Positions 45,701 through 54,661 of a stretch of 64,000 nt of DNA are shown here, one piece after another. The DNA is from an uncultured Phocaeicola sp. GTDB lineage: Bacteria; Bacteroidota; Bacteroidia; Bacteroidales; Bacteroidaceae. Position 1 is the stretch's first letter; every line of letters starts with the position of its first letter. Both the position numbers and the translations under genes were made by a program. Where the stretch lies: assembly GCA_944321335.1 (NCBI GenBank), contig CALUKX010000004.1:32278-96277 (forward strand), read 5' to 3'. The notes beneath the pieces are model-generated. The model had not been told where the DNA came from. It worked only from the letters and a program-made list of their open reading frames with translations, and did no database searches.

Positions 45701-46776
45701 GATTCAATGTATGTAATATCCCCTACCGCATCCAATGCAAATTTGTAGATACATTCGGAATAACTGGCCAAACCTTTCTTATAAGTTCCGACCCATATAA
45801 CACCTTTCGGGTCGGCAAACAAGGCATAGACCGTATTATGAGGCAAACTACGTTCACTGTTATCCTTGGAAATGATATGTTCACATTTCCCTGAACGTTT
45901 ATCGAGAGTCACAATACCCTGATTGTCCAATCCGAACCACATTTTACCCGTCCAATCCTGAACGATGGAATGAACGAAAGTCGGAACAGGTATTGTATTC
46001 TGTATCAAATTATCTTCAAACTGTCCGGAGGTGCAACTATAACGCCATAACCCCAATGTACTATAAATCCAGACATCATGATCCCTATCAACAAACAATG
46101 TAAACTCCTCATATTTGTTTTTCCCAAGATCATGAGGAATATCCCCCTTCTTCCAACGCATCTTCAACGAAACCGGATCGACACAAACAAGCAGACCGTT
46201 ATCATACACAAGCAGAACCCCATCCGAACACTCATCAATATCACTCAATCCGGCAACTGGAAGTCCCAAGGTAAGAAAAGACATATAACGATGCGTATCA
46301 TGTTTTGTATCATAGACATAACACCCCTCACCAGGAACATAAATCCAGATATGTTCCTTCCTTTTATCTACATATACCTCACTAGGAACACCATTACTCC
46401 CCATTTTTTTCATAACAGCCGACATGTCCCGATAGAAACGATCGGTTTTTCCATCATAAATGGCATATCCACGCCCGGTTTTTACCCAGAAGCGATAATT
46501 ATCAGCCTCAACAATATCAAAAATACAATTATCCGGTAAAGTCAGCGAATCATTCTCTATCGCCTGATAAGTATTGAAAGTATAACCATCAAACCGATTA
46601 AGTCCGGCATCCGTTGCAATCCATAAGAAACCTTTCGAATCTTTTATAATGGCACGAACCGAATTATTCGACAAGCCAGCCCCCACGTCAAGATGTTTGA
46701 ACATATATGTATTCTCTCCTAAAGCAGAAAAAATACCCCACAAGACCAATATGACAATCAGATGTAGTTTTTTCAT
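42748..46776 (-). CDS. Hybrid two-component system (HTCS) sensor-regulator
   Basis: 1342 aa from the ATG at 46776 (MKKLHLIVILVLWG, a signal peptide); the longer frame begins in the upstream hairpin. The periplasmic half has two Reg_prop beta-propellers (repeats such as DSKGFLWIATDAGLNRFDG) and a Y_Y_Y domain ending near residue 770. After one membrane helix (about 778-800) come a HisKA domain with the phospho-His in NVSHELRTP near 838, an HATPase domain, a receiver with the phospho-Asp in ISDVMMPEMDG near 1140, and an AraC-type DNA-binding domain at the C-terminus. It senses an oligosaccharide in the periplasm and activates the locus. A terminator separates it from the GH5 gene upstream, so it has its own transcript. 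Confidence 0.96.
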   Translation of the reverse strand: MKKLHLIVILVLWGIFSALGENTYMFKHLDVGAGLSNNSVRAIIKDSKGFLWIATDAGLNRFDGYTFNTYQAIENDSLTLPDNCIFDIVEADNYRFWVKTGRGYAIYDGKTDRFYRDMSAVMKKMGSNGVPSEVYVDKRKEHIWIYVPGEGCYVYDTKHDTHRYMSFLTLGLPVAGLSDIDECSDGVLLVYDNGLLVCVDPVSLKMRWKKGDIPHDLGKNKYEEFTLFVDRDHDVWIYSTLGLWRYSCTSGQFEDNLIQNTIPVPTFVHSIVQDWTGKMWFGLDNQGIVTLDKRSGKCEHIISKDNSERSLPHNTVYALFADPKGVIWVGTYKKGLASYSECIYKFALDAVGDITYIESDKSGNLLLGTNDSGLLMWNKDTNSETVYSLLNGKLGSNAVVSILPASDGKIWVGTFRGGLSCIDGNRVQTYRSTHSGLADDNVWSLAEDRNGNIWIATLGAGLQCLHPDNGRFDTYTTINSALSDNHLAALCLWNDDTLLVGTATKGIDRIILSDKKIESVNELKQFSVNQMLKDSRGLLWIAAREGLGIYDYNAGKLLPFSAPESIKGKPISAVVEDANGNIWFTVSSKIISVHITHEKNRAYEFGFDVYDKNDGLQNSDFNMRALKRLENGMILAGGLYGLNYFHPANIQYNRQIPHVMFTSMSLFNEPVNIGAKYDGRIILEESLNDIEEIKLKYSQNIISISFASDNYILPEKTQFKYQMEGFNKEWLTLPAGIHSVTFTNLAPGFYTLKVKAVNSDGVEGTEISSLHIRVLPPFWMTWWAYLFYALVVIAILFYARCWILKREREKFRIRQMEQEVAKNEEINNMKFRFFTNVSHELRTPLTLILSPLEGMLNEVSDARQKVRLQLMYRNAQRLLTLVNQLLDFRKGEMSRHQLSLSEGDVVTYIQSVCDSFLLMADKKHIQFSFFSGMEHFSMAFDADKLGKIVMNLLSNAFKFTPDGGRVSVILEVLEEGMEMLEIKVTDTGRGISDADKEHIFDRFYQADHKDGDDSVTGTGIGLSLVRDFVQLHDGDVKVFDNIGKGSVFVVEIPVRHVETLLGQSQQPIVTEEESVIMEGNMNLDTGTDREKFPLLLIVDDNEDFRTFMKSSLELQYRIELASNGKEAWEKMQASMPDLVISDVMMPEMDGNELCKLIKGDKRTLHIPVILLTAKQTTESKVEGLQTGADDYVTKPFNMTVLVLRIRKLIELSRYKQSTQNTIDPTPSEIVITSMDEKLIEKAIKYVEDNISRTDLSVEELSRELGMSRVHLYKKLLQITGKTPIEFIRVIRLKRAAQLLRESQLHVSEVAFEVGFNNPKYFSRYFKDEFGVLPSVYQEKEGK

Positions 46777-46851
46777 TATGTAACTAAATATATAAGAACA
46801 AAGGCCTATATCATCATTGCATATTTCGCAATGACACATTACAAAACTATA

Positions 46852-46859
46852 AAAAGGAA
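46852..46859 (-). promoter_or_regulatory. Candidate -7 element of the HTCS gene
   Basis: Minus strand TAGTTTTG (TAnnTTTG), 75 nt before the ATG. A 7-bp hairpin (46814-46820 with 46828-46834) lies in the leader. No TTCAAGGG box is near, consistent with regulator expression independent of the HTCS operator. Confidence 0.4.
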
Positions 46860-46927
46860 ATGAATTAAACGACTTTTTAACCCTAAAATTAGATTTTCCA
46901 AAAAGTCGGGTTCCTCGTACCTATCAT

Positions 46928-46965
46928 AAAAAATCGGTACACCATCATTCGATAGTGTACCGATT
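46928..46965 (-). terminator. Terminator of the GH5 gene
   Basis: A perfect 11-bp stem (46932-46942 with 46955-46965), with a run of six T on the minus strand overlapping the stem base. It lies 40 nt past the GH5 stop. Confidence 0.88.
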
Positions 46966-47005
46966 CTTGTACTAGAGACATCTGTCTCTTGAGAAACTTA
47001 TTTTA

Positions 47006-48724
47006 TCAGAAAGGATATTTGCCAGCTTCTGCACCTGCCATAATTCCATCGAATACATATTGGTCGTTAACAGTACCGGTAGCACGGTTAATCATCGCAT
47101 AAGTACCGCCATCCCAATAGAACGGAACCATACCATGATTTTTAGCCTCACGCGTAACTACTTCATTGAAATATCCACGTGATTTGTCGTGAGCTTCCTG
47201 ATTCTTACCCAATCCGGTACGTACCATTGCACCATATTCACCTAAAATTACAGGAATACCTTTATCTACAAACATCTCCTTCATTTTCTGGAATTGAGAA
47301 GCGACATAAGAAGCACCATATTCCTTGCCGGCATTTCTATCAGAGCCACTTACTTCGTATTTATCCCAGAAATAAGCCATCTTACCCCATGACTCATCCT
47401 TTTCCATCCCGCAGAAAGTCCACGGAGAATAATAGTGAACTTCAACCATCAATCTGTTAGCCACCTGATCAGTAGGCAAAGAGAAGAATTTCTCTGTCTT
47501 GTCAATATCTGTACCAGGACCCTGAACAATCAGGTTACGTACAGCATTGTTACCACCTGTAGCACGTACGGCATCGATAAATGTTTGTTCGTATGTTTTG
47601 AGGACAGCCATCTGATCGGCATTATCGACATTAGGTTCATTACATCCTGCAAACAACAGATGTTCGTCGTAATGATTCAGTTTGTTGGCAATCTGAGTCC
47701 ACAAAGCTTTCTGTTTTTCATTATTTTCAGCCTGCTTATCGGCAGTGCAATTATTTTCCAGCCATCCGCCATCCCAATGGATATTAACGATTGCATACAT
47801 ATCGTTGGCAACACAATAGCCTACAACTTCATCAACACGATTCAACCAGCTTTCCTTAAGCTTATGAGTATCTCTATCATCAATATACTGATCCCAAGAA
47901 CATGGAATACGTACGGCGTTGAATCCCATTGCCTTTACTTTCTGAATCAAATCGGCAGTAACCATCGGATTGCCCCATGCTGTTTCACCACCTGTAGCTT
48001 CCAAGGTATTACCAATGTTCCAACCGGCAAAAATTTTAGCTGCCAATGTCTTTGCATCGCTTTCCATACCTGCACTTACAGTTTCAGCACCTTTCTGTGT
48101 AACGGTAATAGTTGCGGTAGCATCGCCGGCCTTCAAAGTAATAGTACCCGTACGAGGTGAACTACCATAATTTTGTTCAATGATAAACGTCAAGGTTTTC
48201 TCTGCCATTGCAGCACGCGAACCTTCAGTAATCCATTTATCATTAATTGACACTTCAACATCTGTGTTTGTTGTAAGTTTAACATCAATTGTACCTCCTG
48301 CAGCTGGTATATCTGTATAAGTATCTTTTTCGACAACCAGACCATCGGCAGCCGACTGAATAACCTTAACAGTCTTCTCATTACCATTTCCTTTAACCGT
48401 AATAGCAGTTTCACGGTCGGAAGTTGTGGTATTTTCAGTTACTGCAACCTGATATTTCAAAGTAGTAGAAGAAGTGCTTTCCTGTTTGGTTACTGTACAC
48501 CATTCGGCACCGCTTATCACTTCCACCTTTGCACTTGTCTTGATAGCCAGATCCTGAGTTCCGGCTTGCTTTGAAAACTTAAGCTCATCCTTTGAAACGA
48601 TGATTTCCGATGAGCCACTCGATGATCCATCATTATCATCAGATGAGCAACCGGTAATGACCGAGAGAGATAATAAAATCAACAACATCAAAGATGCCTG
48701 GATTCCTTTTAATGCATTCTTCAT
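47006..48724 (-). CDS. BACON-BACON-GH5 endoglucanase (xyloglucanase type)
   Basis: 572 aa. The signal peptide ends at lipobox VITGC followed by SSDDNDGSSS, an acidic/serine stretch typical of surface-exposed Bacteroides lipoproteins. Two BACON domains follow (about residues 40-125 and 130-212). The GH5 barrel starts at GWNIGNTLEA with ETAWGNP, a subfamily-4-like signature; the acid/base Glu is in GCNEPN near 363 and the nucleophile in ILGEYGA near 495. It should cut the xyloglucan backbone at the cell surface for import by SusC/SusD. The characterised B. ovatus enzyme, as I recall, has a single BACON. It has its own promoter and terminator. Mixed-linkage glucan activity is an alternative. Confidence 0.92.
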   Translation of the reverse strand: MKNALKGIQASLMLLILLSLSVITGCSSDDNDGSSSGSSEIIVSKDELKFSKQAGTQDLAIKTSAKVEVISGAEWCTVTKQESTSSTTLKYQVAVTENTTTSDRETAITVKGNGNEKTVKVIQSAADGLVVEKDTYTDIPAAGGTIDVKLTTNTDVEVSINDKWITEGSRAAMAEKTLTFIIEQNYGSSPRTGTITLKAGDATATITVTQKGAETVSAGMESDAKTLAAKIFAGWNIGNTLEATGGETAWGNPMVTADLIQKVKAMGFNAVRIPCSWDQYIDDRDTHKLKESWLNRVDEVVGYCVANDMYAIVNIHWDGGWLENNCTADKQAENNEKQKALWTQIANKLNHYDEHLLFAGCNEPNVDNADQMAVLKTYEQTFIDAVRATGGNNAVRNLIVQGPGTDIDKTEKFFSLPTDQVANRLMVEVHYYSPWTFCGMEKDESWGKMAYFWDKYEVSGSDRNAGKEYGASYVASQFQKMKEMFVDKGIPVILGEYGAMVRTGLGKNQEAHDKSRGYFNEVVTREAKNHGMVPFYWDGGTYAMINRATGTVNDQYVFDGIMAGAEAGKYPF

Positions 48725-48774
48725 AATTATGTTTTTATAAGTACTAAAATAGTTAATTCATATTGCCAATGCTG

Positions 48775-48782
48775 CAAATATA
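48775..48782 (-). promoter_or_regulatory. Candidate -7 element of the GH5 gene
   Basis: Minus strand TATATTTG (TAnnTTTG), 50 nt before the ATG and downstream of the terminator at 48869-48902. Confidence 0.5.
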
Positions 48783-48819
48783 AAGTAAAAACATAAACTT
48801 TACATGCGTACATGTTATA

Positions 48820-48838
48820 TTCAAGGGTATAATTTGTT
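48820..48838 (-). promoter_or_regulatory. Candidate HTCS operator of the GH5 gene
   Basis: Plus strand TTCAAGGG-N7-TGTT. It is 37 nt beyond the -7 box; the susC copy is 38 nt beyond its -7 box. Confidence 0.65.
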
Positions 48839-48868
48839 TCCGGCTTATAATATTCTACCATTAATATA

Positions 48869-48902
48869 CAAAAAAAGGGAACCGGACCATTCTCCGGTTC
48901 CC
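48869..48902 (-). terminator. Terminator after the surface-lipoprotein genes
   Basis: A perfect 10-bp stem (48877-48886 with 48893-48902), a 6-nt loop, then a run of eight T on the minus strand (about 48869-48876). It splits susCD and the two lipoprotein genes from the GH5 gene. Confidence 0.9.
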
Positions 48903-48924
48903 CCCAATATATAAATGTTAAAGG

Positions 48925-51054
48925 TTACTCAACAGCCTGTTCTACTGTAATAGAGTTGATAGTTACTTTTACCAAGGACGGATCAACCAGATCTTTCCAC
49001 AGATCATAGACTTCAATAGCCCAAACGACAGCGCCTTCACAAGTTCCGTTCAACTGACAAGCTACATTGTATGTTCCATCTGCTGAAATAGTATTAGCAC
49101 CACTGCCTCCTCCCCAATAGCTAGGATCCCAGCTGGCATCAGCATAAGAGATTTCAGTATTATATGCATTTGTAGCGGTCGGAATCAGGTTGCCATCAAT
49201 ACCGGTAATAGTGAAATTGATACTCATACGTCCGGCAAAATTAATAGCCGAGATATCAACACCCGGATTAGCTTTGGTATCGCCGTATTCATTATAGATT
49301 TCAATACGTGCATTTACTCCGTCACCATCCTTGTTATTGAACAAAATCTTAGAGTTATCTACCGGAATTTCTGATACCCAGTCAATCTTTCTATCCAATT
49401 CGACAGAAAGGATTTCGGCTGTTACTTTTGAAGCATCAACCACATCAGTCATCAGCCCCATGACATCTACACAAAATACCATTGCACCTTCGGATGGAGA
49501 AGCGACTTCACACCATACGGTATACTCACCGTCACCGGAAACTTCGCAATCATATTTAGTTCTACCAGAACTCCAATATGAAGGATCCCAACTTGCATCT
49601 GCATATTCCATTCCGGCTTCGTATTTACCCTTAGCTCCTTCAGCAAGATTACCGTCGATTCCAGAAATCTTGAACTTGATGACACAGTTCTTTTCGAAAT
49701 TCAAACGAGAGATATCGATACCCGGATCGGCTTTGGTTGCACCATATTCATTGTACATTTCTATACGGAAATTCGCGGGGTTATCCAATGCACCGAATTT
49801 AATCTTTGAATTATCTACCGGAACAGTGATTACATCAGGTTTCTTGACAGGACGGACTGCCAGACCTTCATAGCGGGTAGAAACACCGGTTGAAGCACCG
49901 CTTTGGCTAAAGTTCAACGTATTGGCATAATCAACGGCGCTTGATTCATGAGAACCGGTCCAATAGAATCCGGCAACGCCTTCATTTGATACTGTTGTAC
50001 CATTACGGGAACCTGAGGCCGGAAGGAAAATGCTGTTGCCATTGGAAGCGGTAAACTTATAACCTGCCACACCATTGACTGTTGTCCATTCGCTGGTACA
50101 TTTTGAAATCAATTCCTGTACCTGTTCTATAGTAGGAAGATATCCTGCACCTGCTTTTACGCAGATATCATATTCAGTCTGAGATATATTTCCTTCCATT
50201 CCGTATTCAGAAACCTGTGTTGAGCGGTTCAGACCAGTAACATCACCCCATCCGTAAAGTCCACCAAGGTCTTCCGGTTTAGCGGCACCGATATTACATG
50301 TAGCCCATTCTACACTCAAGCCCATATCAACAAATTCAATAGCTGGAGCAGTTGTTGTAAAAGTCTTCTTTTCACCGTAGATATAACCACCTTCCAATGT
50401 CATATAAGGCATATAATAATAAGTAGTATTCGGAACAAGGCCGGTCAAATCAACTGTAAATGTATTGGTAGTACTGCTTGCAGCAATATCCAAACCATTC
50501 TTCACAGCATCATCAGCCTGGTCTGTTGAAAGAAGCACTCCATAAGCCAGAGAAGAGCTGCCAGATTCAATCATGTCAGAAACCCCGTTCAAAGTAGCAC
50601 CTACCATAGCCGATACCGAAGTAACTGCTGCCGCATCTGCTGTACCAATCTGAGCATCGGTCGTTACAAACGATTTGACAGGGCCAAAAAGAGTCACTTT
50701 TTTCTGAAGGGTTACATAGGAACAATAATAATAAGTAACACCCTCTGTCAGTCCGGTCAGTACGCTTGTAACAGTTCCGTTTTCATCGATACTACCTACC
50801 ACCTGCTTACCGGCTTGAGCATTTTCAGATGTTGAATAGCATACGCCCACACTATAAGCAGTAGGATCTTGTCCGGTCAGATCCAACACCGTACCTGTAA
50901 TAGTAGCAGAAATGGCGCTGACTTCCGCATTTCCCGTATCTACAGTCGAAATGATTTCACTTGAACTTATTGCATAATCGTCGTCATCGCTACAGGATGT
51001 TACAGCCAGACCTGTACTCAACAACATTATGCCTGCAAAATATTTGATTTTCAT
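48925..51054 (-). CDS. Surface glycan-binding lipoprotein with duplicated C-terminal module
   Basis: 709 aa. Lipobox VTSC (Cys21) then SDDDD marks export to the cell surface. Two fibronectin-III-like repeats (about residues 35-235) are followed by a Fib_succ_major/DUF1566-like domain (MGLSVEWATCNIGA ... YWTGSHE ... GLAVRPV, about 240-420). The end holds two copies of one module (about 427-565 and 567-705), each with PVDNSKI near its start, MYNEYG or IYNEYG, GIDGNL and YADASWDPSYW. Aromatic-rich copies like these could be the sugar-binding sites. It sits in the SGBP position after susD and probably captures polysaccharide, but the ligand is inferred from the locus. Confidence 0.82.
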   Translation of the reverse strand: MKIKYFAGIMLLSTGLAVTSCSDDDDYAISSSEIISTVDTGNAEVSAISATITGTVLDLTGQDPTAYSVGVCYSTSENAQAGKQVVGSIDENGTVTSVLTGLTEGVTYYYCSYVTLQKKVTLFGPVKSFVTTDAQIGTADAAAVTSVSAMVGATLNGVSDMIESGSSSLAYGVLLSTDQADDAVKNGLDIAASSTTNTFTVDLTGLVPNTTYYYMPYMTLEGGYIYGEKKTFTTTAPAIEFVDMGLSVEWATCNIGAAKPEDLGGLYGWGDVTGLNRSTQVSEYGMEGNISQTEYDICVKAGAGYLPTIEQVQELISKCTSEWTTVNGVAGYKFTASNGNSIFLPASGSRNGTTVSNEGVAGFYWTGSHESSAVDYANTLNFSQSGASTGVSTRYEGLAVRPVKKPDVITVPVDNSKIKFGALDNPANFRIEMYNEYGATKADPGIDISRLNFEKNCVIKFKISGIDGNLAEGAKGKYEAGMEYADASWDPSYWSSGRTKYDCEVSGDGEYTVWCEVASPSEGAMVFCVDVMGLMTDVVDASKVTAEILSVELDRKIDWVSEIPVDNSKILFNNKDGDGVNARIEIYNEYGDTKANPGVDISAINFAGRMSINFTITGIDGNLIPTATNAYNTEISYADASWDPSYWGGGSGANTISADGTYNVACQLNGTCEGAVVWAIEVYDLWKDLVDPSLVKVTINSITVEQAVE

Positions 51055-51087
51055 AATGAATCTAATTTAAGAAAAACATCGGGTTAC

Positions 51088-52935
51088 TTATTCTATCGGG
51101 AACGGAGTTCCTGTTTCCAGCGTTACAGTTACAGTTACTTCAATGGTTGAACTGAATGCAAATACACTGACATCAGGGAAGCAGGCTGCCGGCCCCCACG
51201 GGTTATAAATGTAACGACGTGCAATTGTATCGGCATCTCCCTTGCTACGTGAGATATCACCATCTACGAATGGTATAGAATTGCCGTCAACCTTGATTTC
51301 CTTGATAACGATATCTACATTCGGATAATCTGCCAATATATCATAAACATCCAGATAAATACCATAAGGATTAGAGTCGGCACCTTCAATAGTAAATGTA
51401 TAATCTCCATCTCCATTAATATAGACATTTTCACTTGCTACTGTATAAGTCCAATCAGTATTAAAATAATTCAAATTAGCCTTATATCCTTCAGGAACAT
51501 CTGCAGCACCTCCTGTCTGTGCTACAAAATGGTAGCCCAAATATTGATAAACCTTACCTTGGTTATCAACCTGCTTAGCACCTAACCACATATCTGTAAC
51601 TGCACCATTGTCATTCAAAGTGTAGTTCATGATACGCAATGTATTGTCTGCACTCGCATTGAAATAAACCTGTTTACCACCAATCAGATATGGAGCAAGA
51701 CCTGAATCGAATGTATAGATACCGTCTGCAGTCAATGTATATTTTCCTTCAACGGATGTACCGTCAGGCAATGCCAATGAGTATTTGTTATTACTACTGT
51801 TCAAAGTTAAGCTAACTTCAGAAGCATCCGCAGTCGGAGTGAAGTTGGCAGGATAATCAGCCGGTGAAGCATATTCATTCTTACGCTGTCCATAAAGATC
51901 ACACCAATCAAACGGAGTATCAGGAGAGAGTTTCCATGTAATCGACTGATTCTTGATCTGGGTAACCTGATCCTGCCATCCTTCCGGCAAAGTCGGAGCC
52001 GGATTTTCATCAACAGTTGGAACCCAATTATCAGCAAAATCTTTAGAAATAAAGTTGTAAACCAACAAGCAAGGGCCTTCGTTCGGGTCATTATCACGGA
52101 TAACTCCCAACTGCATGGCATCATTAGTCAACGACAAAATGGTAATCTGTCCCCATTGGGTTACAATTGCATCGCGTCCCGGGTCATGCAACAGCGGAGC
52201 ATCAGTAAGTTTCATTGTATGATTTTCAACATCAAGCATATAGGTACCTTTATAAGTTTTACCTGCAGCCAAATCCTCAACAGTAACATTAGCACCGTTA
52301 ATCAAATCGAAAGTCATGCTACCATAATCCATCGCACCTGTAGAGCCGAACAGCCAAGAACCGTTCCCTGCCCAATCAGCCTGCCAGTTCCAAGAGTCAG
52401 CACCTTCCGGCGCCGGTTGACCCAAAGTCACAGTATTCCAGTTGTCATCAGTTCCATAGAAATACAACGGACCAACAAAATTCTTACATTCACCTTCAGC
52501 ATTAATATCGAGCACCCAAGTCTTTGAGTTACCGACACCGCCTGAAAGCATGGTCCACAATTCATCACTGATAAAATCGGCACAAAAATCATTGATAGTA
52601 AATGTAGCCGGATTACCATAAACAACACCACCTCTAGTTTCAACACCGAATTTCACTGTATAGTCACCAGAGAACGGTATCTTTAACGTTACCTTCGAAG
52701 ACTGACTACGACCTTGAGGATGTTCCCAAACAACAGTATAACGACTATCCATCTTACTTTCCAGATAAACTATATTCGGATTCTCCGAATCATGAGTAAT
52801 GGTAAAAGCAATACCTTCCACCAAATCATCTGGAGTCACATCTTTAGCACCCAAATCATAATCATCGGGCGAGCAAGCAGAAAAGATCAAGGCAATGCTT
52901 GCTATGAGTGAATATATATAATATTTCAATTTCAT
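51088..52935 (-). CDS. Surface glycan-binding lipoprotein, SusE/F position
   Basis: 615 aa. Lipobox FSAC (Cys21), then SPDDYD. A PKD/Ig-like domain (about residues 40-125: YTVVWEHPQGRS, YTVKFGVETRGG) is followed by a region with many Trp (DDNWNTV, WNWQADWAGNGSW) and a second related half beginning near TQIKNQSITWKL. The last part (DGDYTFTIEGADSN, IYLDVYDI, IKEIKVDGN) resembles the C-terminal module duplicated in the neighbouring lipoprotein. It likely binds the glycan at the surface. Spacing to susD (34 nt) and to the next gene (33 nt) fits one operon. Confidence 0.8.
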   Translation of the reverse strand: MKLKYYIYSLIASIALIFSACSPDDYDLGAKDVTPDDLVEGIAFTITHDSENPNIVYLESKMDSRYTVVWEHPQGRSQSSKVTLKIPFSGDYTVKFGVETRGGVVYGNPATFTINDFCADFISDELWTMLSGGVGNSKTWVLDINAEGECKNFVGPLYFYGTDDNWNTVTLGQPAPEGADSWNWQADWAGNGSWLFGSTGAMDYGSMTFDLINGANVTVEDLAAGKTYKGTYMLDVENHTMKLTDAPLLHDPGRDAIVTQWGQITILSLTNDAMQLGVIRDNDPNEGPCLLVYNFISKDFADNWVPTVDENPAPTLPEGWQDQVTQIKNQSITWKLSPDTPFDWCDLYGQRKNEYASPADYPANFTPTADASEVSLTLNSSNNKYSLALPDGTSVEGKYTLTADGIYTFDSGLAPYLIGGKQVYFNASADNTLRIMNYTLNDNGAVTDMWLGAKQVDNQGKVYQYLGYHFVAQTGGAADVPEGYKANLNYFNTDWTYTVASENVYINGDGDYTFTIEGADSNPYGIYLDVYDILADYPNVDIVIKEIKVDGNSIPFVDGDISRSKGDADTIARRYIYNPWGPAACFPDVSVFAFSSTIEVTVTVTLETGTPFPIE

Positions 52936-52969
52936 ATTGCTAAGAATTTAATGTTTAATCTCTTGATAA

Positions 52970-54658
52970 TTACCAACCTGGATTCTGTTTCAACACTCCG
53001 TTCGACAAAGTGATCTGGTTGTACGGAATCTGACTCAAACCTTGAGTTGCACGAATACGATCGGCACTGATATTGACCATATCCTTATTACCACCACTTT
53101 CTACAGCAAAATCAGTAACAGCCAAATGGTTAGCGGCATAATCGATACCCTGACGAAGTACATCCCAATAGTTGATACTTTCGAATGCAAATTCCAGACG
53201 ACGTTCCTTCATAATATTTTCCTTTGTAGCACTTACTTTAGAATAATTCGAAGAAAGCTGTCCATCGGAAGTATAGGCACGTTTACGAACCTGATCGAAA
53301 TAATCCTGAGCGTTAGGGCTACCCAATTCTGCAGCCATCAACAATACATCGGCATAGCGCATAATGACATAATCCTGATGATTTTGAGTCATGAAATCAC
53401 CTGAACCATCTTCTTTAGAAGCCGAAGTTCCATCAGCAAAACAAAGCGGAGAATACTTCTTGACAGTATAGCCTGTATATTCACGCTGATCAGTATAACT
53501 AACATTAAAGTCTTTCAATTCAGTCATACCTTCAGCAACCCAATCTATGATTGAAGCTTGCCGACGTGTATCACCGGTACCAAATTCAGTAACAAATTTC
53601 GGATTGACCGTCATCGCTCCCCAACCTTTTCCATAAGGTGCAGAGTTCAAGGAACGCATACCAACCATAACCTGCCAACGGTTACTGTCATTGTTTCCGT
53701 TATAGTCCTGAGAGCTTGTAAACTTCATAGCAAGAACCGTTTCAGAGTTACCGTCACCAGCATAAGTACCATATAAAGTAGTCATATCACCGATTTCAGC
53801 TACTCCACCAGAAGCTGCCGGCCACAGATTCTTGAATTCAGGAACAAGACTATACTCACCAGAAGCGATAACATCTTCAACTGCGGCCAGCGCATCATTC
53901 TTAGTCAATCCTTCAGGTTCAACACCATAATAACCGGTATAGTACAAATAAACACGTGCCAACAAAGCTTCGGCTGCATACTTTGTTATATGTCCGTCGT
54001 TCTGGGCGGAATTTGCCTTCGGATAAGCATCAGCCGGAATATTTTCAGCAGCATATTTCAAATCGGAAATAATCAGATTATACACCTCTTTAGGATCGGC
54101 CTGAGGTACATTTTCACTTGTCGGGGTTTCCAGCAAAGGAATATTCCCCCACAAACGTACCATATCGAAATAAAGCAATGCACGAATGGCACGACATTCA
54201 CCCATATAAGTGCCTCGTTTACTATTCTCTTCTTTCCACTTGACCTGTTCTTCGCGCGAAATTAATTCGTTACAACGATACACACCTGCATAATAGTTGA
54301 CCCAATCTGTCTCATATAAATTCAAGTAGGAAGGTGCCTGTGAAATATCAAAACGGTCAATTACCTGATAGTTACGGTCATTAGTGTTACCTGTTCCACC
54401 GAAACATTCGGCACTCATAACCTCAGCACCAACATAAAAGCCAATGCCCACAGCCGAAGAAGTCTGACGCCAACCATCGTAACAACCAATCAAGGCACGA
54501 TAAGCATCCTGTTCATCTTTATAGAAAGTACCTGTAGTTGATTCAGTTTTGGAATTTACATCCAAAAAGCTGTCGGCACAAGAAGCCATCCCCAAGCCGA
54601 AGCAAAGAGCACCTGATATCAACAGATTATATTTCATGTTTTTCATTTTCATACCCAT
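52970..54658 (-). CDS. SusD/RagB-family surface lipoprotein
   Basis: 562 aa; lipobox GMASC within the first 30 residues, then ADSFLDVNSKTE, the usual SusD start. The TPR-rich body has ALIGCYDGWRQ, NELISREEQVKW, ECRAIRALLYFDMVRLWG and the C-terminal LEFAFESINYWDVLRQG. It is the lid of the SusC channel and binds the polysaccharide or its fragments. It lies 3 nt after susC, as nearly always for these pairs. Confidence 0.96.
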   Translation of the reverse strand: MGMKMKNMKYNLLISGALCFGLGMASCADSFLDVNSKTESTTGTFYKDEQDAYRALIGCYDGWRQTSSAVGIGFYVGAEVMSAECFGGTGNTNDRNYQVIDRFDISQAPSYLNLYETDWVNYYAGVYRCNELISREEQVKWKEENSKRGTYMGECRAIRALLYFDMVRLWGNIPLLETPTSENVPQADPKEVYNLIISDLKYAAENIPADAYPKANSAQNDGHITKYAAEALLARVYLYYTGYYGVEPEGLTKNDALAAVEDVIASGEYSLVPEFKNLWPAASGGVAEIGDMTTLYGTYAGDGNSETVLAMKFTSSQDYNGNNDSNRWQVMVGMRSLNSAPYGKGWGAMTVNPKFVTEFGTGDTRRQASIIDWVAEGMTELKDFNVSYTDQREYTGYTVKKYSPLCFADGTSASKEDGSGDFMTQNHQDYVIMRYADVLLMAAELGSPNAQDYFDQVRKRAYTSDGQLSSNYSKVSATKENIMKERRLEFAFESINYWDVLRQGIDYAANHLAVTDFAVESGGNKDMVNISADRIRATQGLSQIPYNQITLSNGVLKQNPGW

Positions 54659-54661
54659 TAA

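Noticed and set aside
47435-48160. 241-codon plus-strand frame opposite the GH5 gene
   Set aside because: Antisense shadow; the GH5 and BACON motifs on the other strand are intact.
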